Part shown: positions 49,786 to 57,430 of the stretch, one piece after another
How positions within the stretch are numbered: position 1 is the first letter of the stretch
How the letters are laid out: every line of letters starts with the position of its first letter
DNA from: Pseudobdellovibrionaceae bacterium
GTDB taxonomy: Bacteria; Bdellovibrionota; Bdellovibrionia; Bdellovibrionales; JAGQZY01
Length of the DNA: 64,000 bases
Assembly: GCA_020635085.1 (NCBI GenBank)
Contig: JACKAL010000001.1
Span: 124,001-188,000, forward strand
Direction of reading: 5' to 3'
Translations under genes and position numbers: made by a program
Notes under the pieces: model-generated
Told to the model about the DNA's origin: nothing
What the model saw: the letters and a program-made list of their open reading frames with translations, nothing else
Database searches by the model: none

Positions 49786-50172
49786 ATGGATAAGACATAC
49801 AACAAAATTATTGCCGTCAGCTTCGTTATAACCGCATTCTTTTTTGGATGGGTTGTCAGTGTACTTATGCGTGTTCTTTCGGGCATGTGGGGTCCATTCG
49901 CTAAACTGACTGGTGATCCAACTGTACAGCATGGCGTTCCTGTTCTTTTTGCGTTGGCTTTTTTTGTATTTTTGATTGCATCAAAAAGCACGAAAGCGTG
50001 GGCTAGTGATGTCGCATTGGAAATTAGCAAAGTGGTATGGCCGTCAGTTAAGGATACCAAAGCCTTAACCATCGTTGTTTGTTTTATCATTTTGATCTCA
50101 GCAGCAATATTTGCTGTTTTTGATTTTGTCTCCAACAAATTGGTGGAATTCATTCTTGGAATGCAGTTCTAA
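49786..50172 (+). CDS. secE: Preprotein translocase subunit SecE
   Basis: A 128-residue membrane protein. Three hydrophobic helices are seen (about 8-28, 48-65 and 95-120), as in the long, E. coli-like form of SecE. The conserved cytoplasmic segment just before the last helix is present (EISKVVWPSVKDTKALTIVV). It clamps SecY. The ATG at 49786 with AAGGTGG upstream is the start; the open frame extends back into the tRNA and is not meaningful there. nusG follows. Confidence 0.93.
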   Translation: MDKTYNKIIAVSFVITAFFFGWVVSVLMRVLSGMWGPFAKLTGDPTVQHGVPVLFALAFFVFLIASKSTKAWASDVALEISKVVWPSVKDTKALTIVVCFIILISAAIFAVFDFVSNKLVEFILGMQF

Positions 50173-50195
50173 GCCAATTGAATAAAGGTGTCGTT

Positions 50196-50726
50196 GTGGA
50201 AAAAAAGAAATGGTACATAGTTAATGTGCAAACCAGCTGTGAAGCTATTGCAAAAACAGCTATCCAAGAGCGTGTTACGTCTCAACAGCAGCAAGATTTG
50301 TTTGGTGATATTCTGATCCCAGCTGAGAATGTTGTGGAGTTGGTTAAAGGTAAGAAGGCGACGCGTTCTAAGAAATTTTTTCCGGGCTACATTTTTGTTC
50401 AGATGGTTATGAACGAGAATACATGGCATCTTGTTAAAAACTCTGCGAAAGTGACAGGTTTTATTGGTGGTTCCACCCCGAAACCAGTCACAGAAGAAGA
50501 GGTAAAGCGAGTTACTCAACAAATGACTCAAGGCGCCGAAAAACCGAAAGTGAAGGCTTCCTTTTCGATTGGCGACTCGGTAACCGTTGTTGATGGCCCC
50601 TTCAGCAATTTTAATGGGGTTGTTGAGGAGATCAATGAGGAAAAGGCCAAGGTGAAGGTTTCTGTAAGCATTTTTGGTCGTCCGACTCCTGTCGAACTTG
50701 ATTTTATCCAAGTGGATAAAAATTAA
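50196..50726 (+). CDS. nusG: Transcription termination/antitermination protein NusG
   Basis: A 176-residue protein. The NGN domain begins KKWYIVNVQTSCEAIAK and has RKFFPGYIF-like KKFFPGYIFVQM and VTGFIGG; the C-terminal KOW domain has GDSVTVVDGPFSNFNGVVEEI. It couples RNA polymerase to ribosomes and Rho. The GTG at 50196 has AAGGTG five bases upstream; a TTG at 50178 opens the frame but lacks a site. Confidence 0.96.
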   Translation: MEKKKWYIVNVQTSCEAIAKTAIQERVTSQQQQDLFGDILIPAENVVELVKGKKATRSKKFFPGYIFVQMVMNENTWHLVKNSAKVTGFIGGSTPKPVTEEEVKRVTQQMTQGAEKPKVKASFSIGDSVTVVDGPFSNFNGVVEEINEEKAKVKVSVSIFGRPTPVELDFIQVDKN

Positions 50727-50760
50727 ATCGATTATCGGTTATTTTTAATCGATAAAGTTC

Positions 50761-50789
50761 TTGCCGACATTCGTGAAATAAACTATATA
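50761..50789 (+). promoter_or_regulatory. Sigma-70-type promoter before rplK
   Basis: TTGCCG (50761-50766) and TATATA (50784-50789) are separated by exactly 17 bases. An inverted repeat upstream (ATCGATTA, TAATCGAT; about 50728-50753) may close the secE-nusG transcript. The rplK start lies about 40 bases downstream. Confidence 0.6.
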
Positions 50790-50827
50790 CTGCCAGTTCT
50801 ATTAAAATTTTAAGGAGTATCTGTCTC

Positions 50828-51253
50828 ATGGCTAAGAAAGTTACCGGAATGGTGAAGCTGCAAATCCCTGCTGGAAAAGCAAATCCAGCGCCTCCCGTTG
50901 GACCTGCACTCGGTCAACATGGTGTTAACATCATGGAATTTTGCAAACAGTTCAACGCCAAAACCCAAAAAGAAGGGGATACGGTTATTCCTGTTGTGAT
51001 CACGATTTATCAAGATCGTTCGTTCACATTCATTACAAAAACACCGCCCGTTTCCATTTTAATTAAACAAGCTACAAAACTTAAGAGCGGCTCTAAAATG
51101 CCTCAAAAGGATAAGGTAGCAAAAATTAAAATGGCTGATATTAAAAAGATCGCCGAGACAAAACTCCCCGACTTGAACTGCTTGTCTGTAGAGTCAGCAA
51201 TCAATCAAGTAGTGGGAACTTGCCGTAGCATGGGCGTAGAAGTTATCGACTGA
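50828..51253 (+). CDS. rplK: 50S ribosomal protein L11
   Basis: A 141-residue protein of the GTPase centre. Family features: VTGMVKLQIPAGKANPAPPVGPALGQHG at the start, FCKQFNA and a C-terminal rRNA-binding domain (KIAETKLPDLNC, GTCRSMGVEV). The ribosome site AAGGAG is present. It is the first gene of the rplKAJL group. Confidence 0.98.
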   Translation: MAKKVTGMVKLQIPAGKANPAPPVGPALGQHGVNIMEFCKQFNAKTQKEGDTVIPVVITIYQDRSFTFITKTPPVSILIKQATKLKSGSKMPQKDKVAKIKMADIKKIAETKLPDLNCLSVESAINQVVGTCRSMGVEVID

Positions 51254-51261
51254 GGTAAATT

Positions 51262-51966
51262 ATGGCAAAACGTTTAAAAAAAGCACAAGAGCTTGTTGAT
51301 ATAACAAAAAAATATACGATTGATGAGGCCTTTACAGTTCTCATGAACACGGCGACTGCAAAATTTGATGAGACCATCGATGTAGCTATGCAGTTAGGTG
51401 TGGATTCAAAGCAAGGTGATCAGCAGGTACGTGGCGCTGTTTCCTTGCCAAATGGCTTAGGCAAAACCGTTCGTGTTCTTGTTTTTGCAAAAGGGCCAAA
51501 AGAAAAAGAGGCTCAAGAAGCAGGTGCAGATTTTGTTGGTTCAGATGATCTTGTTGAGAAGATCAATGGTGGCTGGATGGATTTTGATAAAGCTATTGCC
51601 ACTCCAGATATGATGGCTACTGTTTCCAAGGTGGCTAAGGTTCTAGGGCCACGAGGCCTTATGCCTAACCCAAAAGTGGGCACAGTAACAATGAATGTTG
51701 GTGAAGCTGTTTCTGCGGAAAAACGTGGTAAATTGAGTTTCCGTATTGATAAAGCAGGGATCGTTCACTGTGGCATTGGCAAAAAATCCATGGGTGCACA
51801 AAAATTAAAAGAGAATTTTCAAACTTTATTGGCGGCAGTGCTTAAAGCAAAGCCAGCAACTAGTAAAGGTACGTATTTAAAAAAGCTTGCGGTTTCATCA
51901 ACGATGGGTCCAGGCATTGCTCTTGACGTGGCTCAAGCGCAAAACGCAGTAACAGCTGCGCAATAG
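51262..51966 (+). CDS. rplA: 50S ribosomal protein L1
   Basis: A 234-residue L1-stalk protein, which also represses its own operon in E. coli. Conserved segments: PNGLGKTVRVLVFAKG, ATPDMMATVSKVAKVLGPRGLMPNPKVGT and IGKKSMGAQKLKENF. It starts eight bases after rplK. Confidence 0.98.
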   Translation: MAKRLKKAQELVDITKKYTIDEAFTVLMNTATAKFDETIDVAMQLGVDSKQGDQQVRGAVSLPNGLGKTVRVLVFAKGPKEKEAQEAGADFVGSDDLVEKINGGWMDFDKAIATPDMMATVSKVAKVLGPRGLMPNPKVGTVTMNVGEAVSAEKRGKLSFRIDKAGIVHCGIGKKSMGAQKLKENFQTLLAAVLKAKPATSKGTYLKKLAVSSTMGPGIALDVAQAQNAVTAAQ

Positions 51967-51989
51967 TTTTTTGAATTTTAGCGGTCGAA

Positions 51990-52076
51990 GACAATAGGTG
52001 CTCACGGAGAGCTTAATAATAACAGCCTATCGAGACGGTGAATAAACCCACCTCCTAAGATCGCAAAAAGAGGAGG
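51990..52076 (+). promoter_or_regulatory. L10 leader RNA with a hairpin that hides the rplJ ribosome site
   Basis: The leader before rplJ has ATAGG and CCTAT (about 51996-52030) able to close a helix, then CCTCCT (52051-52056), which is fully complementary to the AGGAGG (52071-52076) just before the rplJ start. In known L10 leaders the L10-L12 complex binds such RNA and stops translation. The position and the hidden site fit that model. Confidence 0.65.
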
Positions 52077-52080
52077 ATGA

Positions 52081-52614
52081 ATGATTAATACTCGCGCAGA
52101 GAAAAACGAAGAAATTGCTTCGTTATCTGAAAAGTTCGCGCGTTCAAAAGCAGCGTTTCTTGTCGATTATAAAGGCATGAACGTGGAGCAGGTGACTCTT
52201 TTAAGGAAGAAATTAACGACCTTAAAAAGCGAAATGAAAGTTGTTCGCAACACCCTTGCTATTCGTGCTTTGAAGGATCATCCAAAAGCAGAAGAGGCAG
52301 TAGCTAATGATTTCGTAGGAACAAACGCAGTTGTGTTTGCTTACGAAGATGCATCTGCTTCTGCTAAAGCATTGGATGAATTTAGTAAGGATGTCGAAGC
52401 CCTCAAATTGAAAACCGGTGTAATGGATGGGGAGCGTCTTGATACTGCAAAGATCAAAATGCTTGCAAATCTTCCGTCCAAAGAAGCATTGCGTGGTCAA
52501 TTGTTGGGTCTTTTCAATATGCCTGCGACTCAGTTCGTACGTGTATTGAATGCGGCACCTTCGAGCTTCTTGAACGTTATGAACGCGTATAAAGATAAAC
52601 AAGAACAAAAATAA
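52081..52614 (+). CDS. rplJ: 50S ribosomal protein L10
   Basis: A 177-residue protein that anchors L7/L12 dimers. The N-terminal EIASLSEKFARSKAAFLVDYKG, VVRNTLAIRAL and a helical C-terminal tail for L12 binding are present. The strong AGGAGG site can be masked by the leader hairpin. A tiny ATG frame at 52077 overlaps the start and is probably not used. Confidence 0.97.
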   Translation: MINTRAEKNEEIASLSEKFARSKAAFLVDYKGMNVEQVTLLRKKLTTLKSEMKVVRNTLAIRALKDHPKAEEAVANDFVGTNAVVFAYEDASASAKALDEFSKDVEALKLKTGVMDGERLDTAKIKMLANLPSKEALRGQLLGLFNMPATQFVRVLNAAPSSFLNVMNAYKDKQEQK

Positions 52615-52653
52615 CTAATAATTTTAAATATTTAAATAACCGTGGAGGATATA

Positions 52654-53034
52654 ATGTCATTGAGTAAAGACCAAGTAATTGATTTCTTGTCGAACATGAG
52701 TGTAATCGAGATCGCAGGTCTCGTAAAAGAACTAGAAGAAAAATGGGGCGTTTCTGCAGCTGCTCCTGTGGCTGTTGCTGCAGTTGGCGGTGGCGCTGGT
52801 GCCGCAGCTCCTGCTGAAGAAAAAACAGAATTCGAAGTTGTCCTTAAGGATGGCGGAGCGCAGAAAATTAACGTTATTAAAGAAGTACGTACAATTACAG
52901 GCCTTGGCTTAAAAGAAGCTAAAGACCTTGTAGAAGGTGCTCCTAAAACAGTTAAAGCTGGCGTGAATAAAGACGAAGCTGCTAAAATGAAAGATGTTTT
53001 AGAAAAAGCTGGCGCTAAGGTTGAAATCAAGTAA
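52654..53034 (+). CDS. rplL: 50S ribosomal protein L7/L12
   Basis: A 126-residue stalk protein: N-terminal dimerisation domain, Ala/Gly-rich hinge (VAVAAVGGGAGAAAPA) and C-terminal factor-binding domain (KINVIKEVRTITGLGLKEAK, then DLVEGAPKTVK). The ATG at 52654 has GGAGGAT upstream; the GTG at 52642 overlaps that site and is not the start. Confidence 0.98.
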   Translation: MSLSKDQVIDFLSNMSVIEIAGLVKELEEKWGVSAAAPVAVAAVGGGAGAAAPAEEKTEFEVVLKDGGAQKINVIKEVRTITGLGLKEAKDLVEGAPKTVKAGVNKDEAAKMKDVLEKAGAKVEIK

Positions 53035-53064
53035 CAACCTAAGTCAAAGTCCTATAATTTGTTG

Positions 53065-53092
53065 TTCTAGGGGTAAAATGCCCCTAGAATTC
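53065..53092 (+). terminator. Attenuator-like hairpin between rplL and rpoB
   Basis: TTCTAGGGG pairs with CCCCTAGAA (9 bp) around TAAAATG, followed by only a short T-rich tail. In E. coli the rplL-rpoB gap contains a partial terminator that lowers rpoB expression; this hairpin is in the equivalent place. Confidence 0.65.
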
Positions 53093-53247
53093 TACGTTTG
53101 GTTCCAAATTTATATGATTGGAGTGGTTGAGCTTGCGTCATCGTGTGGTCGATAGTTATGCCTTAAGCGCATCTTTTAACACACTTATTTGTGCAGTTTC
53201 ATTCACTACAATTTTTTTACATAGAGCTATTTTAAAAAGGAGACGGA

Positions 53248-56200
53248 ATGGCCACCACTCCGATAACGGCTTCTAACGTCCGTATTCGTAAGTCATTTGC
53301 AAAAAACAATGTCGCGATTGATATCCCGAATCTTATCGAATTGCAGAAATTTTCCTACGAAAGTTTCTTGTTAAAAGATGTAGATCCAGATCGTCGTGCG
53401 AACGAAGGTTTAAATGGTGTTTTTAAATCAGTTTTTCCAATAAGCGATTTTAACAACACGGCAAGCCTCGAGTTTGTAAGTTATGTGCTTGAACCCCCAA
53501 AATATGATGTGGATGAATGTCGCCAACGTGGAATGACATATGCTGCACCGGTGAAGGTCACTCTTCGCCTAATCGTATTTGATGTGGATGAACAAAGTGG
53601 TGCACGTAGCATTCGTGATATCAAAGAGCAGCCGGTTTACTTAGGTGAATTGCCGCTCATGACTCGCAGTGGATCGTTTATCGTAAACGGTACAGAGCGC
53701 GTTGTGGTGAGCCAATTACATCGTTCACCTGGTATCTTCTTTGACCATGACGGCGGAAAAAATAGCACAACCGGGAAAATTTTGTTTTCGGCGCGTGTGA
53801 TTCCGTATCGTGGTTCTTGGCTCGATTTTGAATTCGACCAAAAAGACTTAATCTACGTGCGTATCGATCGCCGCAGAAAGTTTCCAGCTACAATTTTACT
53901 TAAAGCTCTTGGTTATACAGATGAGCAACTTCTCCAATATTTTTACGACCTCGATACGGTTCGCTTCACCAAAAAAGGTGAAATCTTCCGCGATTTCGAT
54001 GTGGAAAAAATGGCAGGTCAAAGAGCCCTTTCCGATATCCTTGATCCTAAATCGGGAGAGGTGATCGTTAAAGCAGGGCGTCGTATTACACGGGCTTCTG
54101 TAAAACGTGTAAAAGAACTTGGTATTAAAGAAGTTCAACTTCAAAGAGAAGACCTTGTCGGCAAAGTGGTTGCAAAGCCCATCGCCGATGAGAAAACAGG
54201 TGAAGTAATTGCTGATGTGAATATAGAACTTAATGCTGACATCATTGATCGCGTTGTAGAAGCAGGAATCAAAGAAGTAAAAGTGATTTTCTTCGATGGT
54301 TTGGCTGTTGGCCCATATCTGCGTAACACATTACTTGTTGATAAAGTGACAACACAGGAAGAAGCAAAGCTTGAGATTTACAAGCGTCTTCGTCCTGGTG
54401 AGCCACCAACTCCTGAGGCTGCAGAGGGATTCTTCCATCGTTTATTCTTTGACCCAGAAACCTACGATTTGTCAGAGGTGGGTCGTTTAAAAATCAATCA
54501 CCGTTTTAATATTTCTTTCGAAGAAACACCAGTAGCTCACCGTGTACTTACCAATAAAGACATCATGGAAGTGGTTCGCACTCTTATGGATCTTCGTAAT
54601 GGTAAAGGTACAGTGGATGATATCGATCATCTTGGTAACCGCCGTGTGCGCTCAGTGGGCGAGCTTTTAGAAAACCAATACCGTATCGGTCTTGTTCGTA
54701 TGGAGCGCGCGATTCGCGAACGTATGAGCTTACAAGATGTGGAAACGATGATGCCTCACGATTTGATCAATGCGAAACCTGTGAACGCTGTGGTGAAGGA
54801 GTTCTTTGGTTCCTCACAACTTTCTCAGTTCATGGATCAAACGAATCCATTATCGGAAATTACCCATAAACGTCGTTTGTCTGCATTAGGCCCTGGTGGT
54901 TTAACGCGTGATCGCGCGGGCTTCGAAGTTCGTGACGTGCATCCTACGCACTATGGACGTATTTGCCCGATTGAGACACCGGAGGGTCCAAACATTGGTT
55001 TGATTGCGTCTCTTGCGACATATGCTCGTATTAACAATTATGGTTTTATCGAAACTCCGTACTTAAAAGTAGATAACAAACACATCGGTAACGATGTGGT
55101 GTATTTATCGGCGCTCGAAGAGGCGGGGCATTATATCGCGCCGGCTACGCGCGAGGGCGATAAAGAGCTTACCAAAGAGGCCACGACGGTTCGTCAAGAT
55201 GGCGATTATTTCGCGGTCGACTCCGAAAAAGTGTCTCTTATGGATGTGTCTCCAAGTCAGTTGGTTTCCATTGCCGCATCTCTCATTCCATTCTTAGAGC
55301 ACGATGATGCGAACCGCGCTCTCATGGGATCAAACATGCAACGTCAAGCGGTTCCACTTCTTCGCTCGCGTGCACCACTTGTGGGCACGGGCGTAGAAAA
55401 GCTTGTGGCCCAAGATTCGGGAACAAGTGTTGTGGCCACTCATGACGGTGTTGTTGAGGAAGTGGATGCCTCGCGTATCGTGATTCGTCGTTTTGCAAAA
55501 GGTGGCGAGCTCGGTGGTAACGTGGATATTTACAACTTAACAAAATATCAGCGTACAAATCAAAATACATGTTTTAACCAAAAGCCCATCGTTAATCAGG
55601 GTGATGCCATTAAAAAAGGTGACATCATTGCCGATGGTCCATCGACAGAATATGGTGAGTTAGCGCTTGGACAAAATATCCTGGTCGCGTTCACTCCGTG
55701 GATGGGTTACAACTTCGAGGATTCTATTCTTATCTCTGAGCGTCTGTTACGCGACGATGTTTACACGTCTATTCATATCGAAGAGTTTGAGTGCGTGGCG
55801 CGTGATACCAAACTGGGTAAGGAAGAAATCACTCGTGATATCGCCAATGTTGGCGAAGAAGCGCTTAAAGATATCGATACCAGTGGTATTATTCGTATCG
55901 GTGCCGAGGTTCATCCCGGAAGTATTCTTGTTGGTAAAGTCACACCAAAAGGTGAGACACAATTATCGCCAGAGGAAAAACTTCTCCGCGCCATTTTCGG
56001 TGAAAAGGCCGGGGATGTAAAAGATACGTCTTTACGTGTACCGAGCGGTGTTTTTGGGACAGTTATTGATGCGCAAGTTTATAGTCGTGAAGGCGCTGAG
56101 CGTGATGAGCGTTTACAGTCGATTCTTCAAGATAAGAAAAAGAAAATCGAAAAAGATTTCAAAGTTGAGCAAAACGCGATCAAAAACAATTCTCTCGAAG

Positions 56201-57417
56201 AGCTTAAGAAAATTCTTATTGGTAAAAAGACAACTGGTGCCCTTCTTAATGAAGATGGTACAAAAAAGCTTTTGGAAAAAGGCCAGTTGATTACGTCAGA
56301 GGATCTCGAAACAATTCCATTTGAACTTTTGTCGTACACGCCACTTGAGAGTGAACTTGAGTACCAAGTGTCGCGCATTATCGATCGCGCGCGTAACCAG
56401 TTAGAGGCGATTAAGTTTGTTTTCGACGAAAAGGTTGAGCGTCTTCGTAAAGGGGATGAGCTGCCTCCAGGCGTGATCAAAATGGTTAAAGTTTATGTGG
56501 CCATTAAGCGTCGTCTCCAAGTGGGAGATAAGTTTGCCGGTCGTCACGGGAATAAGGGTGTGATCTCCAAAGTTCTACCACTTGAAAGTATGCCATACTT
56601 GGCAGACGGAACACCAGTAGACATGGTGTTAAACCCGCTGGGCGTTCCTTCTCGTATGAACATTGGTCAGATTCTTGAGGTGCATTTAGGATGGGCCGCA
56701 AGAAATATTGGTCAGCAGCTCCAAACCCACATCGAAAAATATCAAGCAGATGCCGCACGTACGGCTCTTAAAGACGCTTTCGAAGGTGAAAAATCCATTA
56801 CGCAAAAAGTAGATGGCGCTGATGATAGTTCGATTAAAAAGATGATTGGTGCCATGAAGGACGGTATCCACCTTGCGACTCCTGTATTTGATGGAGCCCG
56901 CGAGACAGATGTAAAACGTCTTTTAACCAAGGCCCAAGTGCCAACAAGTGGACAGATGGTCCTCTTTGATGGTCGTACAGGGGAGCCGTTTGAGAACCCT
57001 GTAACTGTGGGTATTATGTACATGCTGAAGCTTCACCACTTGGTGGAAGAAAAGATTCACGCTCGTTCCATCGGGCCATACTCGCTCGTTTCTCAGCAAC
57101 CTCTAGGTGGTAAAGCCCAATTCGGAGGTCAGCGTCTGGGAGAGATGGAAGTGTGGGCTATTGAAGCTTATGGTGCGGCCTACTCTTTACAAGAGTTCTT
57201 AACTGTGAAGTCGGATGACGTTGCCGGAAGAACGCGTATGTATGAGAGCATCGTCAAAGGCGAAAACGTTCTTGAACCGGGTTTACCTGAATCCTTTAAC
57301 GTTTTGATTAAAGAGCTTCAGAGCTTGGGTCTAAATGTTGAGCTTGTGGAATCTGGACTGTTGTCTGACTCAGACAGTGAAGAAATCACCGTCGATGAAG
57401 AATTTTTAGAGCAATAA
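53248..57417 (+). CDS. rpoB: RNA polymerase subunit beta
   Basis: A 1389-residue subunit. The rifampicin region is clear (FFGSSQLSQFMDQTNPLSEI, then THKRRLSALGPGG). The residue matching E. coli Asn518 is Thr, while the key Asp516, His526 and Ser531 are kept. The catalytic-centre segments GQNILVAFTPWMGYNFEDSI and KFAGRHGNKGVIS and the C-terminal clamp part (GGKAQFGGQRLGEMEVWA) are present. The ribosome site AAAGGAG is strong. It follows the rplL attenuator and precedes rpoC by 13 bases. Confidence 0.98.
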   Translation: MATTPITASNVRIRKSFAKNNVAIDIPNLIELQKFSYESFLLKDVDPDRRANEGLNGVFKSVFPISDFNNTASLEFVSYVLEPPKYDVDECRQRGMTYAAPVKVTLRLIVFDVDEQSGARSIRDIKEQPVYLGELPLMTRSGSFIVNGTERVVVSQLHRSPGIFFDHDGGKNSTTGKILFSARVIPYRGSWLDFEFDQKDLIYVRIDRRRKFPATILLKALGYTDEQLLQYFYDLDTVRFTKKGEIFRDFDVEKMAGQRALSDILDPKSGEVIVKAGRRITRASVKRVKELGIKEVQLQREDLVGKVVAKPIADEKTGEVIADVNIELNADIIDRVVEAGIKEVKVIFFDGLAVGPYLRNTLLVDKVTTQEEAKLEIYKRLRPGEPPTPEAAEGFFHRLFFDPETYDLSEVGRLKINHRFNISFEETPVAHRVLTNKDIMEVVRTLMDLRNGKGTVDDIDHLGNRRVRSVGELLENQYRIGLVRMERAIRERMSLQDVETMMPHDLINAKPVNAVVKEFFGSSQLSQFMDQTNPLSEITHKRRLSALGPGGLTRDRAGFEVRDVHPTHYGRICPIETPEGPNIGLIASLATYARINNYGFIETPYLKVDNKHIGNDVVYLSALEEAGHYIAPATREGDKELTKEATTVRQDGDYFAVDSEKVSLMDVSPSQLVSIAASLIPFLEHDDANRALMGSNMQRQAVPLLRSRAPLVGTGVEKLVAQDSGTSVVATHDGVVEEVDASRIVIRRFAKGGELGGNVDIYNLTKYQRTNQNTCFNQKPIVNQGDAIKKGDIIADGPSTEYGELALGQNILVAFTPWMGYNFEDSILISERLLRDDVYTSIHIEEFECVARDTKLGKEEITRDIANVGEEALKDIDTSGIIRIGAEVHPGSILVGKVTPKGETQLSPEEKLLRAIFGEKAGDVKDTSLRVPSGVFGTVIDAQVYSREGAERDERLQSILQDKKKKIEKDFKVEQNAIKNNSLEELKKILIGKKTTGALLNEDGTKKLLEKGQLITSEDLETIPFELLSYTPLESELEYQVSRIIDRARNQLEAIKFVFDEKVERLRKGDELPPGVIKMVKVYVAIKRRLQVGDKFAGRHGNKGVISKVLPLESMPYLADGTPVDMVLNPLGVPSRMNIGQILEVHLGWAARNIGQQLQTHIEKYQADAARTALKDAFEGEKSITQKVDGADDSSIKKMIGAMKDGIHLATPVFDGARETDVKRLLTKAQVPTSGQMVLFDGRTGEPFENPVTVGIMYMLKLHHLVEEKIHARSIGPYSLVSQQPLGGKAQFGGQRLGEMEVWAIEAYGAAYSLQEFLTVKSDDVAGRTRMYESIVKGENVLEPGLPESFNVLIKELQSLGLNVELVESGLLSDSDSEEITVDEEFLEQ

Positions 57418-57430
57418 TAAGGAGAAGACC

